This document shows, in pieces, positions 1 through 8,425 of a DNA stretch of 42,586 bases. The DNA is from Gloeocapsa sp. PCC 73106 (GTDB lineage: Bacteria > Cyanobacteriota > Cyanobacteriia > Cyanobacteriales > Gloeocapsaceae): contig NZ_ALVY01000204.1 in the NCBI RefSeq assembly GCF_000332035.1, positions 1-42,586 of the forward strand. Direction: 5' to 3'. Positions within the stretch are counted from its first letter, which is position 1. Each line of letters starts with the position of its first letter. The notes below the pieces were generated by a model. That model was not told where the DNA came from. It searched no databases and worked only from the letters and a program-made list of their open reading frames with translations. Made by a program: the position numbers and the translations under genes.

Positions 1-101
1 TTTCTAGCTGCATTTAAATCAGCATTTAATATTATTCCTGATTCATGTTTAATTAATGCTCCCATCCCTTTATCAAAGATTATGAAACAGAAGTTGATTT
101 C
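1..101 (-). pseudogene. C-terminal remnant of a TnpB-type (IS200/IS605) protein, cut by the window edge
   Basis: Read on the minus strand, an open frame follows an in-frame TAA (102-104) and runs off the window. It contains the string SGIILNADLNAAR. The D-x-N-A-A core preceded by a short Ser-Gly segment is the last RuvC motif of TnpB/OrfB proteins and matches the DINAAVNI motif of the intact tnpB at 5211-6470. No start codon, zinc finger or earlier RuvC motif lies upstream in the window, so this is a 5'-truncated fragment or a gene broken by the stop. The identification rests on one motif. Whether an intact reading frame continues to the left cannot be seen. Confidence 0.5.
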
Positions 102-426
102 TTATTGAACCTTTTCCCTAGAAATGATTAAGGTTTTCGATTTTAACTACCGCTTTGTTATCCATAAACTTATAATGCTGAGGGCGCTCTACAATACGTA
201 GTTGATGGGCTGAAATAAAAGTAAAAGTTAGGCACATCAAAATACTTTTTTTCGAATTGTGCTTCAGGGATTTGAAGATCGACCGATCGCACTGCTTGGA
301 CATCCCTTCAAGAAGCAGGATTGGCGATTATCTCATTTAATTCCAAGATCGCCTATTAAATAACTATTAAAATTTTACAGATAATTAGTTAAGATTAATA
401 ATATTTATTTACGCACTATTATCTCC
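102..426. other. Gene-poor stretch upstream of the GH57 gene
   Basis: No coding sequence is supported here. A 61-codon minus-strand frame (118-303) has no recognisable domain and no ribosome-binding site. It may be debris of the same mobile element as the TnpB fragment to the left, but I cannot show that. The last ~70 bases are A+T-rich and probably contain the promoter of the GH57 gene; no clear -35/-10 pair is visible. Confidence 0.4.
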
Positions 427-2988
427 ATGACTATTACCAGAGAAAAAATGGCAGAACAGCCTGAAGTAAACCCCAAAGCCGTATCTGGAGTTTATGTCAC
501 AGTTCACGGTCATTTTTACCAACCTCCGCGAGAAAACCCCTATTTAAACACAATAGAAAGACAGCCTAGCGCCTCTCCTTTTCACGACTGGAACGAAAGA
601 ATTTACCATGAATGCTATCGTCCCAACGCCTTTGCTAGAATTCTCAATGACAAAGGACAAGTAATAGATATTGTTAACAACTTCGAATATTTGAGTTTTA
701 ACATTGGTCCGACCCTCATGTCTTGGCTAGAAAGCTACGATCTGGAAGTATATCAACGTATTATTGCAGCCGATCAACGTAGCAGAGAACGTTTAGATGG
801 TCATGGGAACGCGATCGCCCAAGTATATAACCATATTATCTTACCCCTTGCCAATCGGCGAGACAAGCAGACACAGATTCGCTGGGGAAAACAAGACTTT
901 CGCACTCGTTTCGGGCGAGATCCTGAGGGAATGTGGCTAGCAGAAACGGCAGTAGACTACAACACCCTTGAAGTTCTTATCGAGGAAGGAATCAAGTTTA
1001 CTATTTTAGCCCCATCTCAAGCTGAACGCTGTCGTGCCTTACCCACAACCACACAAAGCAATCCCGAATGGATTCAAGTAGGAGGGAGTCAAATCGATCC
1101 CACGCGTCCCTATCGCTGTTTTATCGATAAAAAACGCTATATAGATATATTCTTCTACGATGGACCAATATCGAGAGATATGGGTTTTAATGATGTTCTC
1201 AACAGTTCCCATATTTTCTCCAGACGCATCGGACAAGCAGTCAAAGGCGATCATCGTCAGAGTCAAATTATCAGCGTAGCAACCGATGGAGAAACGTTTG
1301 GTCATCATAAACAGGGAACAGAAAAATGTCTTGCCTATGCTTTTATCAAAGAATTCCCTCGCAAAGGCTGGACAGTGAGCAACTTCGCCCATTATCTCAG
1401 CCTACACCCCCCTCAATGGGAAGTAATCTTAAAACCAGTTACAGCTTGGAGTTGTTCCCACGGGGTCGATCGCTGGCAAGACGATTGTGGTTGTGGTGGT
1501 GGAGGAGGTTGGCATCAACGCTGGCGACGTCCTTTGCGAGAAGGTTTGAACAGTCTGCGCGATCAACTAATTGATATCTTTGAGGATTTTGGGGCTAAAC
1601 TCTTTCGCGATCCTTGGCTAGCCAGAGATGAATATATTGAAGTAATTTTAGATCGCACACCAGAAACGGTCGAAAAATTTCTCTTGCGTCACCAGAAACA
1701 ACCTTTGACGCCTTTACAAGAAATCGACGCCCTGCGCCTGTTAGAAATGCAGCGACATTCACTGCTAATGTACACTAGTTGTGGCTGGTTCTTTGAAGAA
1801 ATATCTCGTCCTGAAGGAGTGCAAATTCTTCGCTACGCGGCCCGGGCGATGGAATTGGCATCAGAAGTTTCTGGAATACAATTAGAGGAAGAATTTCGTA
1901 AACTTTTAACTCTAGCGCCGAGCAATGTAGAATTATTTGATAATGGTGGAGTGGTTTATGAAAGATTAGTCGTTTCAGCCCAAATTAATTTTGAACAAGT
2001 AGCCGCCCACTACGCCATCAGTTCCCTATTGACCGATTACGACGAAGTAGAAAGAATTTACTGTTATCACGCCCAACAACTAGATTATCAGAAACAGCAG
2101 ATCGGTTCTTTAACCCTAGCTGTGGGACAAGTTCGTCTAGTTTCAGAAATAACTCGGGAAAGCAACCACTACGTTTTTGGGATTTTACATCTAGGGGGAT
2201 GGGATTTTCACTGCTGTATTCAACAATTTTCCGGCAGAAATGTCTACAGTCAATTTAAAGCCCAACTATTTGAAACTCTCAAAGAAGCTAGCGTCGCTAA
2301 AATGATCCTGGAAATGAGTAACTTGTTCGGATATAAAACCTTTGGTTTGCCACATTTATTTGCAGAAGAACGGCACAAAATCATGGAACTATTGCTCGGT
2401 AATACCAAAAAACGCCTAGATCAGCTATATAATCAAGCTTATCGCGACAATTATGGCATCTTAGCAGCTTTTCACCGAGAAGAATTACCAGTACCAGTGG
2501 AATTGCAAGTAGCGGCAGAAATAGCTTTATCTAACCATTGTTTAGCGATGATCGCCGCGTTAGAACAAGCAAACTCTCCTAGTCAGATTAGTGCTTGCTT
2601 AACAGAATTAGAAGCGATCGCCGCTGAAGCCAACCATCTTAATTGTCAACTCAAAATTCCTGTTCTCAACAAACGGCGTTTTGAAGATTTGATAGTTAAA
2701 ACTCTTTGGCAAATTCTCCAAGACGGCGATCCTCAAGACTTGGAAGCCGATTTAGAAAGATTTGAACAAATGTTAACTGTTAGTGAACAACTCCATCTAG
2801 GCTTATCCAGAGAAAAAGCTCAAGAAATCTATCACCACTGTCTACACCAACAAATCTTACCCGCCTGTTTCTTAGACGACAATAACCACAATGGTAACGG
2901 GACCCGGCCTTCTTGTCCTTGGCAATCCCAGCAATTGCCCAATTTACTCAAATTAGGTCAAAAATTAGCCGTGGACGTCACCGTATAG
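427..2988 (+). CDS. Glycoside hydrolase family 57 protein with DUF3536 domain
   Basis: 853-residue cytoplasmic enzyme of the GH57 superfamily, whose members act on alpha-glucans such as glycogen (amylase, glucanotransferase or branching activity). The N-terminal (beta/alpha) half has the family landmarks: VHGHFYQPPRE (H27, H29), MWLAE with the likely nucleophile E173, and ATDGETFGHH with the likely acid/base D287. A Cys/Gly-rich CGCGGGGGW motif followed by RRPLREGLNSLRD at about 353-379 opens the DUF3536 half, which runs to the C-terminus. There is no signal peptide or membrane segment. An in-frame ATG at 448 (Met8), preceded by an AGAGAAA purine run, is an alternative start. The gene stands alone and converges on the PMT-type gene. 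The exact reaction of DUF3536 proteins is not known to me; a storage-glucan role is inferred from the family. Confidence 0.85.
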   Translation: MTITREKMAEQPEVNPKAVSGVYVTVHGHFYQPPRENPYLNTIERQPSASPFHDWNERIYHECYRPNAFARILNDKGQVIDIVNNFEYLSFNIGPTLMSWLESYDLEVYQRIIAADQRSRERLDGHGNAIAQVYNHIILPLANRRDKQTQIRWGKQDFRTRFGRDPEGMWLAETAVDYNTLEVLIEEGIKFTILAPSQAERCRALPTTTQSNPEWIQVGGSQIDPTRPYRCFIDKKRYIDIFFYDGPISRDMGFNDVLNSSHIFSRRIGQAVKGDHRQSQIISVATDGETFGHHKQGTEKCLAYAFIKEFPRKGWTVSNFAHYLSLHPPQWEVILKPVTAWSCSHGVDRWQDDCGCGGGGGWHQRWRRPLREGLNSLRDQLIDIFEDFGAKLFRDPWLARDEYIEVILDRTPETVEKFLLRHQKQPLTPLQEIDALRLLEMQRHSLLMYTSCGWFFEEISRPEGVQILRYAARAMELASEVSGIQLEEEFRKLLTLAPSNVELFDNGGVVYERLVVSAQINFEQVAAHYAISSLLTDYDEVERIYCYHAQQLDYQKQQIGSLTLAVGQVRLVSEITRESNHYVFGILHLGGWDFHCCIQQFSGRNVYSQFKAQLFETLKEASVAKMILEMSNLFGYKTFGLPHLFAEERHKIMELLLGNTKKRLDQLYNQAYRDNYGILAAFHREELPVPVELQVAAEIALSNHCLAMIAALEQANSPSQISACLTELEAIAAEANHLNCQLKIPVLNKRRFEDLIVKTLWQILQDGDPQDLEADLERFEQMLTVSEQLHLGLSREKAQEIYHHCLHQQILPACFLDDNNHNGNGTRPSCPWQSQQLPNLLKLGQKLAVDVTV

Positions 2989-3015
2989 GTGTTAGCTTTA
3001 ACATTCGAACCTCGA

Positions 3016-4269
3016 TCATATCCAATTAGGTAGTAAGAGCCGCTGTTCATACTGAGATTGAGATAGGGGTAGACCCAGATAAATCGGCAACCAGAAGATA
3101 AAAGTAGAGATAATAAGGATAATCCCTACTTTTGCTAGCTGTTTTGCCGGTTTATGGGGAGAAGCCAAGAGAGTATCAAGAATACTAGCTAAAGCTAACA
3201 AAGCGAAGACATAAGCACTCATATAGTGATAAAGAAACAGACAGCGACTTACGAGCATCCAAGGCAATAGATTAGCGCTATAGTTGCAAAGTAGATAAGT
3301 ACTAGTGAAAGATAATTTTTGTTGATTGGTAAGTTTGAGCAAAGCATCAATTAAAACAATTAAAATTGAGCCACTGGCAAACCACCAGAGAAGAGGATTA
3401 CCGGTACCATAAACGACATAAATTATTTTTTCTGTAGCTATTTGAGTAGTTTCGTAAAAATAAGCGACTGGACGCCACATAACAATCCAACTATACCAAC
3501 TAGAGCAATAGGGATGTACTGTGGCAGTGTTGCCGATGCTGGAGTGAAAATTAACAATGTTGTGGTGCACTTCCCCAAAATTGTAGCGAGAATTCATAAT
3601 TAAATGGGGTATCCACAAAAAGACATATGTAATTAAAGGTACTATACCCAAGTACATACCCAAATTCTTCCATTTCCGACTCACTAGAGAAACTAGGAAC
3701 ATACCCAATAAAAAGCCCAAACCGTTCCACTTGACGGCGATCGCACTCCCCAAACTAACACCTGCAGCTATCAGTAACCGTGGTCGTTTTAAACCCCAAA
3801 GCAATAATAATTGTCCCAGTAAACCAAATAGTACCAGATAAATATTATTGAGAGCATAGCGAGACTCTACCAGAAATAACCCGTCTAGACTCACTAAGAT
3901 GGCGGCTAGAATAGCCTGACGCTGACGCCCTGATAGCTCATAAGCGATCGCCCCCACTACCAAAGGTATAAAAGAACCCATTAAAGCGTTTAACCAACGA
4001 TAACTAAAAGTAGAACGCAGGGAACCCGTTAAGTCATTGACGCTATCAGAAGGTAAAAAGGAAGCGATCCACATCCCCATCGCGATTAAATAGCGACTCA
4101 GGGGAGGATGGGCGTTCAAAAACTCCTCCCCGATTAAATAAGAATTGGCTAATTTAGCGTTATATACTTCATCGAAAACGAGGGTGTTAAAACGACTTAA
4201 GCCCCAAAAACGCAAAGCCAAAGCCAATAGCCAGATGAGAATCAGTAGTAAGACTCCACTTTTACTCAT
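3016..4269 (-). CDS. PMT-type (GT39-like) membrane glycosyltransferase
   Basis: 417-residue multi-pass membrane protein of the dolichyl-phosphate-mannose protein mannosyltransferase superfamily, which transfers a sugar from a polyprenyl-phosphate carrier. Visible features are an N-terminal hydrophobic helix, the first-loop acidic motif FDEVYNAKLA, the HPPLSRYLI motif, SRYALNN in the next loop, about nine further hydrophobic segments, and a C-terminus ending LPNWI like other PMT homologues. It is short for the family (often about 450-550 residues) but both ends look intact. Its ATG overlaps the stop of the upstream methyltransferase by one base (TAATG), so the two are probably translationally coupled. 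The acceptor is unknown; glycosylation of a surface protein or lipid is inferred. Confidence 0.8.
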   Translation of the reverse strand: MSKSGVLLLILIWLLALALRFWGLSRFNTLVFDEVYNAKLANSYLIGEEFLNAHPPLSRYLIAMGMWIASFLPSDSVNDLTGSLRSTFSYRWLNALMGSFIPLVVGAIAYELSGRQRQAILAAILVSLDGLFLVESRYALNNIYLVLFGLLGQLLLLWGLKRPRLLIAAGVSLGSAIAVKWNGLGFLLGMFLVSLVSRKWKNLGMYLGIVPLITYVFLWIPHLIMNSRYNFGEVHHNIVNFHSSIGNTATVHPYCSSWYSWIVMWRPVAYFYETTQIATEKIIYVVYGTGNPLLWWFASGSILIVLIDALLKLTNQQKLSFTSTYLLCNYSANLLPWMLVSRCLFLYHYMSAYVFALLALASILDTLLASPHKPAKQLAKVGIILIISTFIFWLPIYLGLPLSQSQYEQRLLLPNWI

Positions 4270-5204
4270 TACTTAGTAGCAATGATCGCCCGGTGACGAG
4301 GATCTACTGATTGGGTACTTTGATGCTTAAAGCCAACCTTTTCTAGAGTTCCCACCACATCAAAAGTATAGTACTCATCGCTCCAGGGTTCGGTACTTTT
4401 CATCAACAAAAATAAAGCTGGGGGGAGATTTTGAATCACGGGCGATCGCGGGTTATTATCGATAATTCCCAGACAACCACCGGGTTTTAAAATTCTCAAA
4501 GCTTCTCTAAAAATCGCCTCAGTTGCTGTATTGGGTAACTCGTGCAGCACAAACTGTAGAGTAATCACATCGAAGGAATTATCAGCAAAATCGGTTTTTT
4601 CAGCTTGACTGTGACACCATTTACTGATTTGTCCCTCTTTATCCAGGGTTTGAGCTACAGCTAGCATATAGGGGGATAGATCCAATCCCACCGTGCGCAC
4701 TTGTTGCTGTTGATAGTAGCGATGTAGACTCAAAGTAGAAATACCTACGGAACATCCTAAATCTAGGACATCTGTTACTACTTCAGGGCTATATTGTCCC
4801 AAAACTTGATAAAAATTAGCCCGTAACTTTTTCTGGGCTTCCTCCCAGGTTAAATCTTCGTCCTTCCATACCCTCAAAGCCATAGCGTAAGTAGCCGCTG
4901 GTGCTTCTAAAGCCGCTTGCCAACACAGATTACCTTGAGAATACGCATGAAAGGGAACTTGATAGTAGTCAGGATAAACAACATCAGGATTAGTTAAGCT
5001 TGAGAGTTTTGTTTCCACTCCTTCTGCTTGTAGCGCCTGACAACTTTCACGCCAAGGGATACCCTTTTTTTCAGCAGTTTTGATGATTACCTGTCTAGCT
5101 TGGTATTTCATCACTGCGTATAGTGGTTTAGTACTAATTAACAAGTTGACTAACCTAGATAACCAATCTTGTCCCGCCCAGTCTGGTTTTAACTTAGTTT
5201 GCAT
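4269..5204 (-). CDS. Class I SAM-dependent methyltransferase
   Basis: 311-residue soluble methyltransferase. The Rossmann fold starts near residue 145 with motif I VLDLGCSVGIST, followed by the acidic residue of motif II in TVGLDLSPYML, the motif IV region FDVITLQFVLHELP and the motif VI region ILKPGGCLGIIDNN. An N-terminal ~140-residue segment of unknown role precedes the catalytic domain. The substrate cannot be told from sequence. It forms a two-gene unit with the PMT-type gene downstream (one-base overlap). Only six bases separate its ATG from the tnpB stop codon, so the native promoter seems to have been displaced by the IS element; no good ribosome-binding site is visible before the ATG. 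Confidence 0.82.
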   Translation of the reverse strand: MQTKLKPDWAGQDWLSRLVNLLISTKPLYAVMKYQARQVIIKTAEKKGIPWRESCQALQAEGVETKLSSLTNPDVVYPDYYQVPFHAYSQGNLCWQAALEAPAATYAMALRVWKDEDLTWEEAQKKLRANFYQVLGQYSPEVVTDVLDLGCSVGISTLSLHRYYQQQQVRTVGLDLSPYMLAVAQTLDKEGQISKWCHSQAEKTDFADNSFDVITLQFVLHELPNTATEAIFREALRILKPGGCLGIIDNNPRSPVIQNLPPALFLLMKSTEPWSDEYYTFDVVGTLEKVGFKHQSTQSVDPRHRAIIATK

Positions 5205-5210
5205 ATCGCT

Positions 5211-6470
5211 TCATTGAGATTTGACATCCTCCCCGACCTGAAGGTAGGGGGATTCCTTTAAAACAACTTCAATTGAACCAGTTCTCAAGGTGGTTGACGC
5301 TTCATCAGGTGCTGCCAAATTTGGCTTGGTCTTACGCTTCCCTCCACGTCCGTTTAAAGTCTCCCAGTGTCCCCCGGCGACTTTGATGTTTACCGCTGCG
5401 TTAATATCTCTATCGTGATGAGCACCACAATACAGACACGTCCATTCTCTTACTGATAGTTCTTTCTTCCCCCCTATTTCCCCACAGTTTGAACACCTCT
5501 GGCTGGTTGGTTCCCACCTACTAATTACCCGAAACTCACGCCCATACATCTGGGCTTTTGCTTCCAACATATTTCTAAAAGTTCTCCAACCTAAGTCAGA
5601 GATCGCCCCAGAAAGCTTTCGGTTTTTAACCATTCCGGCTGTGTTCAAATCTTCTAGTACTACTGTTTGGTTTTCACGGATTAGTCTAGTCGAGAATTTA
5701 TGTAAAAAGTCTGTTCTAATATCTTTGATTTTGGCGTGTAGTTTGGCTACTCTTTTTCTAGCGCGCTCTCTTCTCTTACTTCCTTTTTGTTTTTTACTTA
5801 ATTTTCTTTGTAGTTTCCTAAGTCTCTTTAACCTTGCTTTTAGTGGTTTTGGGGCTTTAATTTTTTCCCCTGTGCTGAGTGTAGCAAAGTCAAGAATACC
5901 TAAATCTATACCTACTGATTCAGTGTTTTCTGGTAGTTTTTGAGGATTAATCTCTACCACAAAGCTTAAGAAATACCTGTCTGCTGCATCTTTAATCAGT
6001 GTGACGCTACTCGGGGTTGAAGGGAGTGCTCTTGACCAAACCACCTTTAAATCGCCTATTTTGGCTAAATAGACCTTGTTTTGTCGGAGCTTAAAGCCGC
6101 TTTTAGTGAATCTAGCTGATTGATTGGATTTTCTTTTCTTAAATCCAGGGGATTTGAGTTTTGGTCCTTTTTTGGTTCCTTTACAGGAAGAAAAGAAGTT
6201 GTGAAAAGCCGTATCTAAGTCTTTTAGGGATTGCTGCAAAGGGATAGATGAAACATCTTTCAGCCAATTTCTTTCTTCATTCTTTTTAGCTTGAGTTAGA
6301 AACTTTTTCGAAAGGTGATTAAACCCTGGGTAGGTTTCGCCATTGGCTTTGGTTTGTTGACAATAGTTTAAAGCATCATTCCAGACAACCCGAGTACAAC
6401 CAAACAACTGAGACAAGAGCGTCTTTTGTTGAGAGGTAGGATATACTCTATAGTTGTATCTAGATTTCAT
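5211..6470 (-). CDS. tnpB: TnpB RNA-guided endonuclease (OrfB, IS200/IS605 family)
   Basis: 419 residues. TnpB proteins use an RNA copied from the element's right end (omega RNA) to cut DNA next to a short target-adjacent motif and help retain the element. Domains in order: an N-terminal helical region starting KSRYNYRVYPT, a central basic segment, then a split RuvC nuclease with D189 (GIDLGILDFAT), E273 (VLEDLNTAGM) and D355 (HDRDINAAVNI). A four-cysteine zinc ribbon (C326, C329, C345, C348) lies between the last two. All catalytic and zinc residues are present, so it looks functional. The last codons run through the right-end hairpin, and the TGA at 5211-5213 probably lies in flanking DNA, so the host sequence may supply the stop. 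Confidence 0.92.
   Translation of the reverse strand: MKSRYNYRVYPTSQQKTLLSQLFGCTRVVWNDALNYCQQTKANGETYPGFNHLSKKFLTQAKKNEERNWLKDVSSIPLQQSLKDLDTAFHNFFSSCKGTKKGPKLKSPGFKKRKSNQSARFTKSGFKLRQNKVYLAKIGDLKVVWSRALPSTPSSVTLIKDAADRYFLSFVVEINPQKLPENTESVGIDLGILDFATLSTGEKIKAPKPLKARLKRLRKLQRKLSKKQKGSKRRERARKRVAKLHAKIKDIRTDFLHKFSTRLIRENQTVVLEDLNTAGMVKNRKLSGAISDLGWRTFRNMLEAKAQMYGREFRVISRWEPTSQRCSNCGEIGGKKELSVREWTCLYCGAHHDRDINAAVNIKVAGGHWETLNGRGGKRKTKPNLAAPDEASTTLRTGSIEVVLKESPYLQVGEDVKSQ
5230..5251 (-). repeat. Right-end hairpin of the IS element; likely 3' part of the omega RNA
   Basis: CCCC-G-ACCT pairs with AGGT-A-GGGG across a two-base turn, with one G/A mismatch. The hairpin overlaps the last tnpB codons. 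In characterised TnpB systems the right end gives the RNA scaffold and the bases just beyond it are the guide. Here the guide would correspond to minus-strand positions 5220 to about 5201, which includes the methyltransferase start codon. Confidence 0.6.
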
Positions 6471-6569
6471 GAGCTAAAATGTTATTAGTTTGGTACAAGT
6501 TTAAATCAACAACCCTTGAGATGTCAACACCACTTAGTGCGCTTTGGTCGACTAGCTATTTTGTCTCAT

Positions 6570-6590
6570 CTAAAGGAGCACCCCCTTTAG
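6570..6590. repeat. Left-end hairpin of the IS element
   Basis: CTAAAGG (6570-6576) and CCTTTAG (6584-6590) form a perfect 7-bp stem with a 7-base loop, 100 bases before the tnpB start. Subterminal hairpins of this kind are recognised by Y1 transposases in IS200/IS605 elements. A second palindrome (GGGTTT-T-AAACCC) sits at 6642-6654 near the presumed outer boundary. Confidence 0.5.
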
Positions 6591-6677
6591 TGGTTTTCAA
6601 AAAATATATCCAGAAACAAACAAAGCCGTCCTAGAAGGAGGGGGTTTTAAACCCAAAATCTTTGATAATCTGGAAAT

Positions 6678-7475
6678 ATGTACTCTCCTACTCGTAAACG
6701 TTTTGGTCAACATTGGTTAAAAAGTGAGGCAATACTCAATCAGATTATTGCAGCTGCTCGATTATGTCAAGATGATGCCGTCTTAGAAATAGGACCAGGT
6801 ACGGGGATTCTTACACGACGCCTAGTAGAATCAGTCTCGTCTTTAGTAGCGGTAGAAATAGATAGGGATTTATGTATTAAGTTACGTAAACTTCTAGGGG
6901 ATAGAGAGAATTTCTCTCTGATAGAAGCAGATATCCTGCAGTTGGATTTAAATAATTATCCTCATCTGAACAAAGTCGTAGCCAACATACCCTACAATAT
7001 CACAGGTCCAATCTTAGAAAAGCTTTTAGGTACAATTACTAACCCCACTGGGCAAAACTATCAGTTAATCGTTTTACTGATTCAAAAAGAAGTAGCCGAT
7101 CGCCTAGTAGCTCAACCAGGAAGCAAAACCTTTGGCGCTTTATCAGTACGCATACAATATCTAGCCGATTGTCAGTTAGTATGTAGAGTACCAGCTAAAG
7201 CTTTTCAGCCACCTCCCAAGGTAGATTCAGCTGTCGTCAGTTTATCTCCTCGTCCTTTTCCGATAGTAGCTAATAATCCCAAGCATTTGGGCACAATTTT
7301 ACAATTGGGATTTGCTAACCGACGCAAAATGCTGCGCAATAACCTTAAATCCCTGATTGATGGCGATCATCTCAGTCAATTGTTACAAGAATTCAATCTT
7401 AATCCTCAAGCACGAGCCGAAGAATTAAGCTTAACTAATTGGATACATTTGAGTAATCATCTACAGACAGATTAA
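6678..7475 (+). CDS. ksgA: 16S rRNA adenine dimethyltransferase (RsmA/KsgA)
   Basis: 265 residues. The enzyme dimethylates the two adjacent adenines in the 3'-terminal hairpin of 16S rRNA late in 30S assembly. Visible are RKRFGQHWL at the N-terminus, SAM motif I VLEIGPGTGILTRRL (about 36-50), the catalytic motif NIPYNITGPIL (about 103-113), and FQPPPKVDSAVV before the C-terminal helical domain. Length is normal. It is the first gene of a run with ispE (2-bp gap) and a YdcF-like gene (3-bp gap), presumably an operon. Only about 22 bp separate its ATG from the presumed edge of the IS element, so its promoter is either very short or lies in the IS end. Confidence 0.95.
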   Translation: MYSPTRKRFGQHWLKSEAILNQIIAAARLCQDDAVLEIGPGTGILTRRLVESVSSLVAVEIDRDLCIKLRKLLGDRENFSLIEADILQLDLNNYPHLNKVVANIPYNITGPILEKLLGTITNPTGQNYQLIVLLIQKEVADRLVAQPGSKTFGALSVRIQYLADCQLVCRVPAKAFQPPPKVDSAVVSLSPRPFPIVANNPKHLGTILQLGFANRRKMLRNNLKSLIDGDHLSQLLQEFNLNPQARAEELSLTNWIHLSNHLQTD

Positions 7476-7477
7476 TT

Positions 7478-8422
7478 ATGCGTTCCTATCGTCTTATTGC
7501 GCCAGCTAAAATTAATCTCTACTTAGAAATTATCGGTATGCGCACCGATAGTTATCACGAATTAGTAATGATTTTACAGAGTATTGATTTAGCGGATCTT
7601 ATTGAAATACGTCCTAGCGTCACCGATGCTATTAAAGTTTACTGTGAACATCCCGAAGTACCCTGTACACCAGATAATTTAGCCTATAAAGCCGCTAGTT
7701 TAATGCAACGTCAATTTCCTAAAATAGCCGCTAACTATGGGGGTGTCAACATATTTATCGAGAAACACATCCCCGTAGCCGCCGGTTTAGCAGGGGGTTC
7801 CGCTAACGCAGCTGCGGTACTGGTGGGGATAAATATGATTTGGGAATTGGGATTAACTCAACCAGAATTGAGGGAAATAGCCGCAACTTTGGGTTCAGAT
7901 GTGCCCTTTTGTATAGGAGGTGGAACAGCGATCGCCACCGGTAGAGGGGAAAAATTAGACCCTATCCCGGATTTAACCACTCTAGCTGTAGTTCTCGCCA
8001 AATATCGTTCTCTCTCAGTTTCTACTCCTTGGGCTTATGGCGCCTATCGGGAAGAGTTTGGGGTAAGTTACCCAACGGATGCTCAAAGTTTTCTCAAACG
8101 CAGTCAATCGGTACACTCAGGACCATTAGTTCAGGCGATCGTCAGTCGGGATGGTCCTCAAATAGGCAAATTACTACATAACGACCTCGAAAAAGTCGTT
8201 TGTCCCGAATATCCCCAAGTATCCCATTTGAGACAGACTATGGCAAGTTTAGGAGGCTTAGGCACTATGATGTCAGGTTCTGGACCAACGGTATTTACAC
8301 TCTGTGCATCTCTTGAAGAAGCCCAATCTCTCAAAACACAACTAATTAATGAGATAGCTAACCCAGAATTAGACGTGTGGACTGCTAAACTGAGCAGTAG
8401 TGGTATTCATTTGGCTCAGTAA
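7478..8422 (+). CDS. ispE: 4-diphosphocytidyl-2-C-methyl-D-erythritol kinase
   Basis: 314-residue GHMP-family kinase that phosphorylates CDP-methylerythritol in the MEP pathway of isoprenoid synthesis, which feeds carotenoids, the chlorophyll phytyl tail and quinones. The N-terminus LIAPAKINLYLEI contains the catalytic Lys of IspE. The glycine-rich ATP loop PVAAGLAGGSANAA is at about 103-116 and the C-terminal GHMP motif MSGSGPTVF at about 266-274. It starts 2 bases after the ksgA stop; ksgA-ispE adjacency is common in bacteria. Confidence 0.95.
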   Translation: MRSYRLIAPAKINLYLEIIGMRTDSYHELVMILQSIDLADLIEIRPSVTDAIKVYCEHPEVPCTPDNLAYKAASLMQRQFPKIAANYGGVNIFIEKHIPVAAGLAGGSANAAAVLVGINMIWELGLTQPELREIAATLGSDVPFCIGGGTAIATGRGEKLDPIPDLTTLAVVLAKYRSLSVSTPWAYGAYREEFGVSYPTDAQSFLKRSQSVHSGPLVQAIVSRDGPQIGKLLHNDLEKVVCPEYPQVSHLRQTMASLGGLGTMMSGSGPTVFTLCASLEEAQSLKTQLINEIANPELDVWTAKLSSSGIHLAQ

Positions 8423-8425
8423 AAG

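Larger units (their letters stand above)
5221..6655 (-). mobile_element. IS200/IS605-family (IS1341-type) element carrying only tnpB
   Basis: A single tnpB gene is flanked by hairpin-forming ends and there is no Y1 transposase (tnpA), so this is a non-autonomous IS1341-type unit. On the minus strand the left end lies near 6620-6655 and includes a GGGTTT/AAACCC palindrome (6642-6654) and a second hairpin at 6570-6590. The right end is the GC-rich hairpin at 5230-5251 followed by GTCAA. The outer limits are estimates from family knowledge; IS200/IS605 elements make no target duplications that would fix them. The element fills the space between the divergent methyltransferase and ksgA genes, leaving about 16 bp on one side and 22 bp on the other. 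Confidence 0.7.

Noticed and set aside
118-303. 61-codon minus-strand frame
   Set aside because: No recognisable domain, no ribosome-binding site, and in a stretch next to IS debris; not enough for a gene call.
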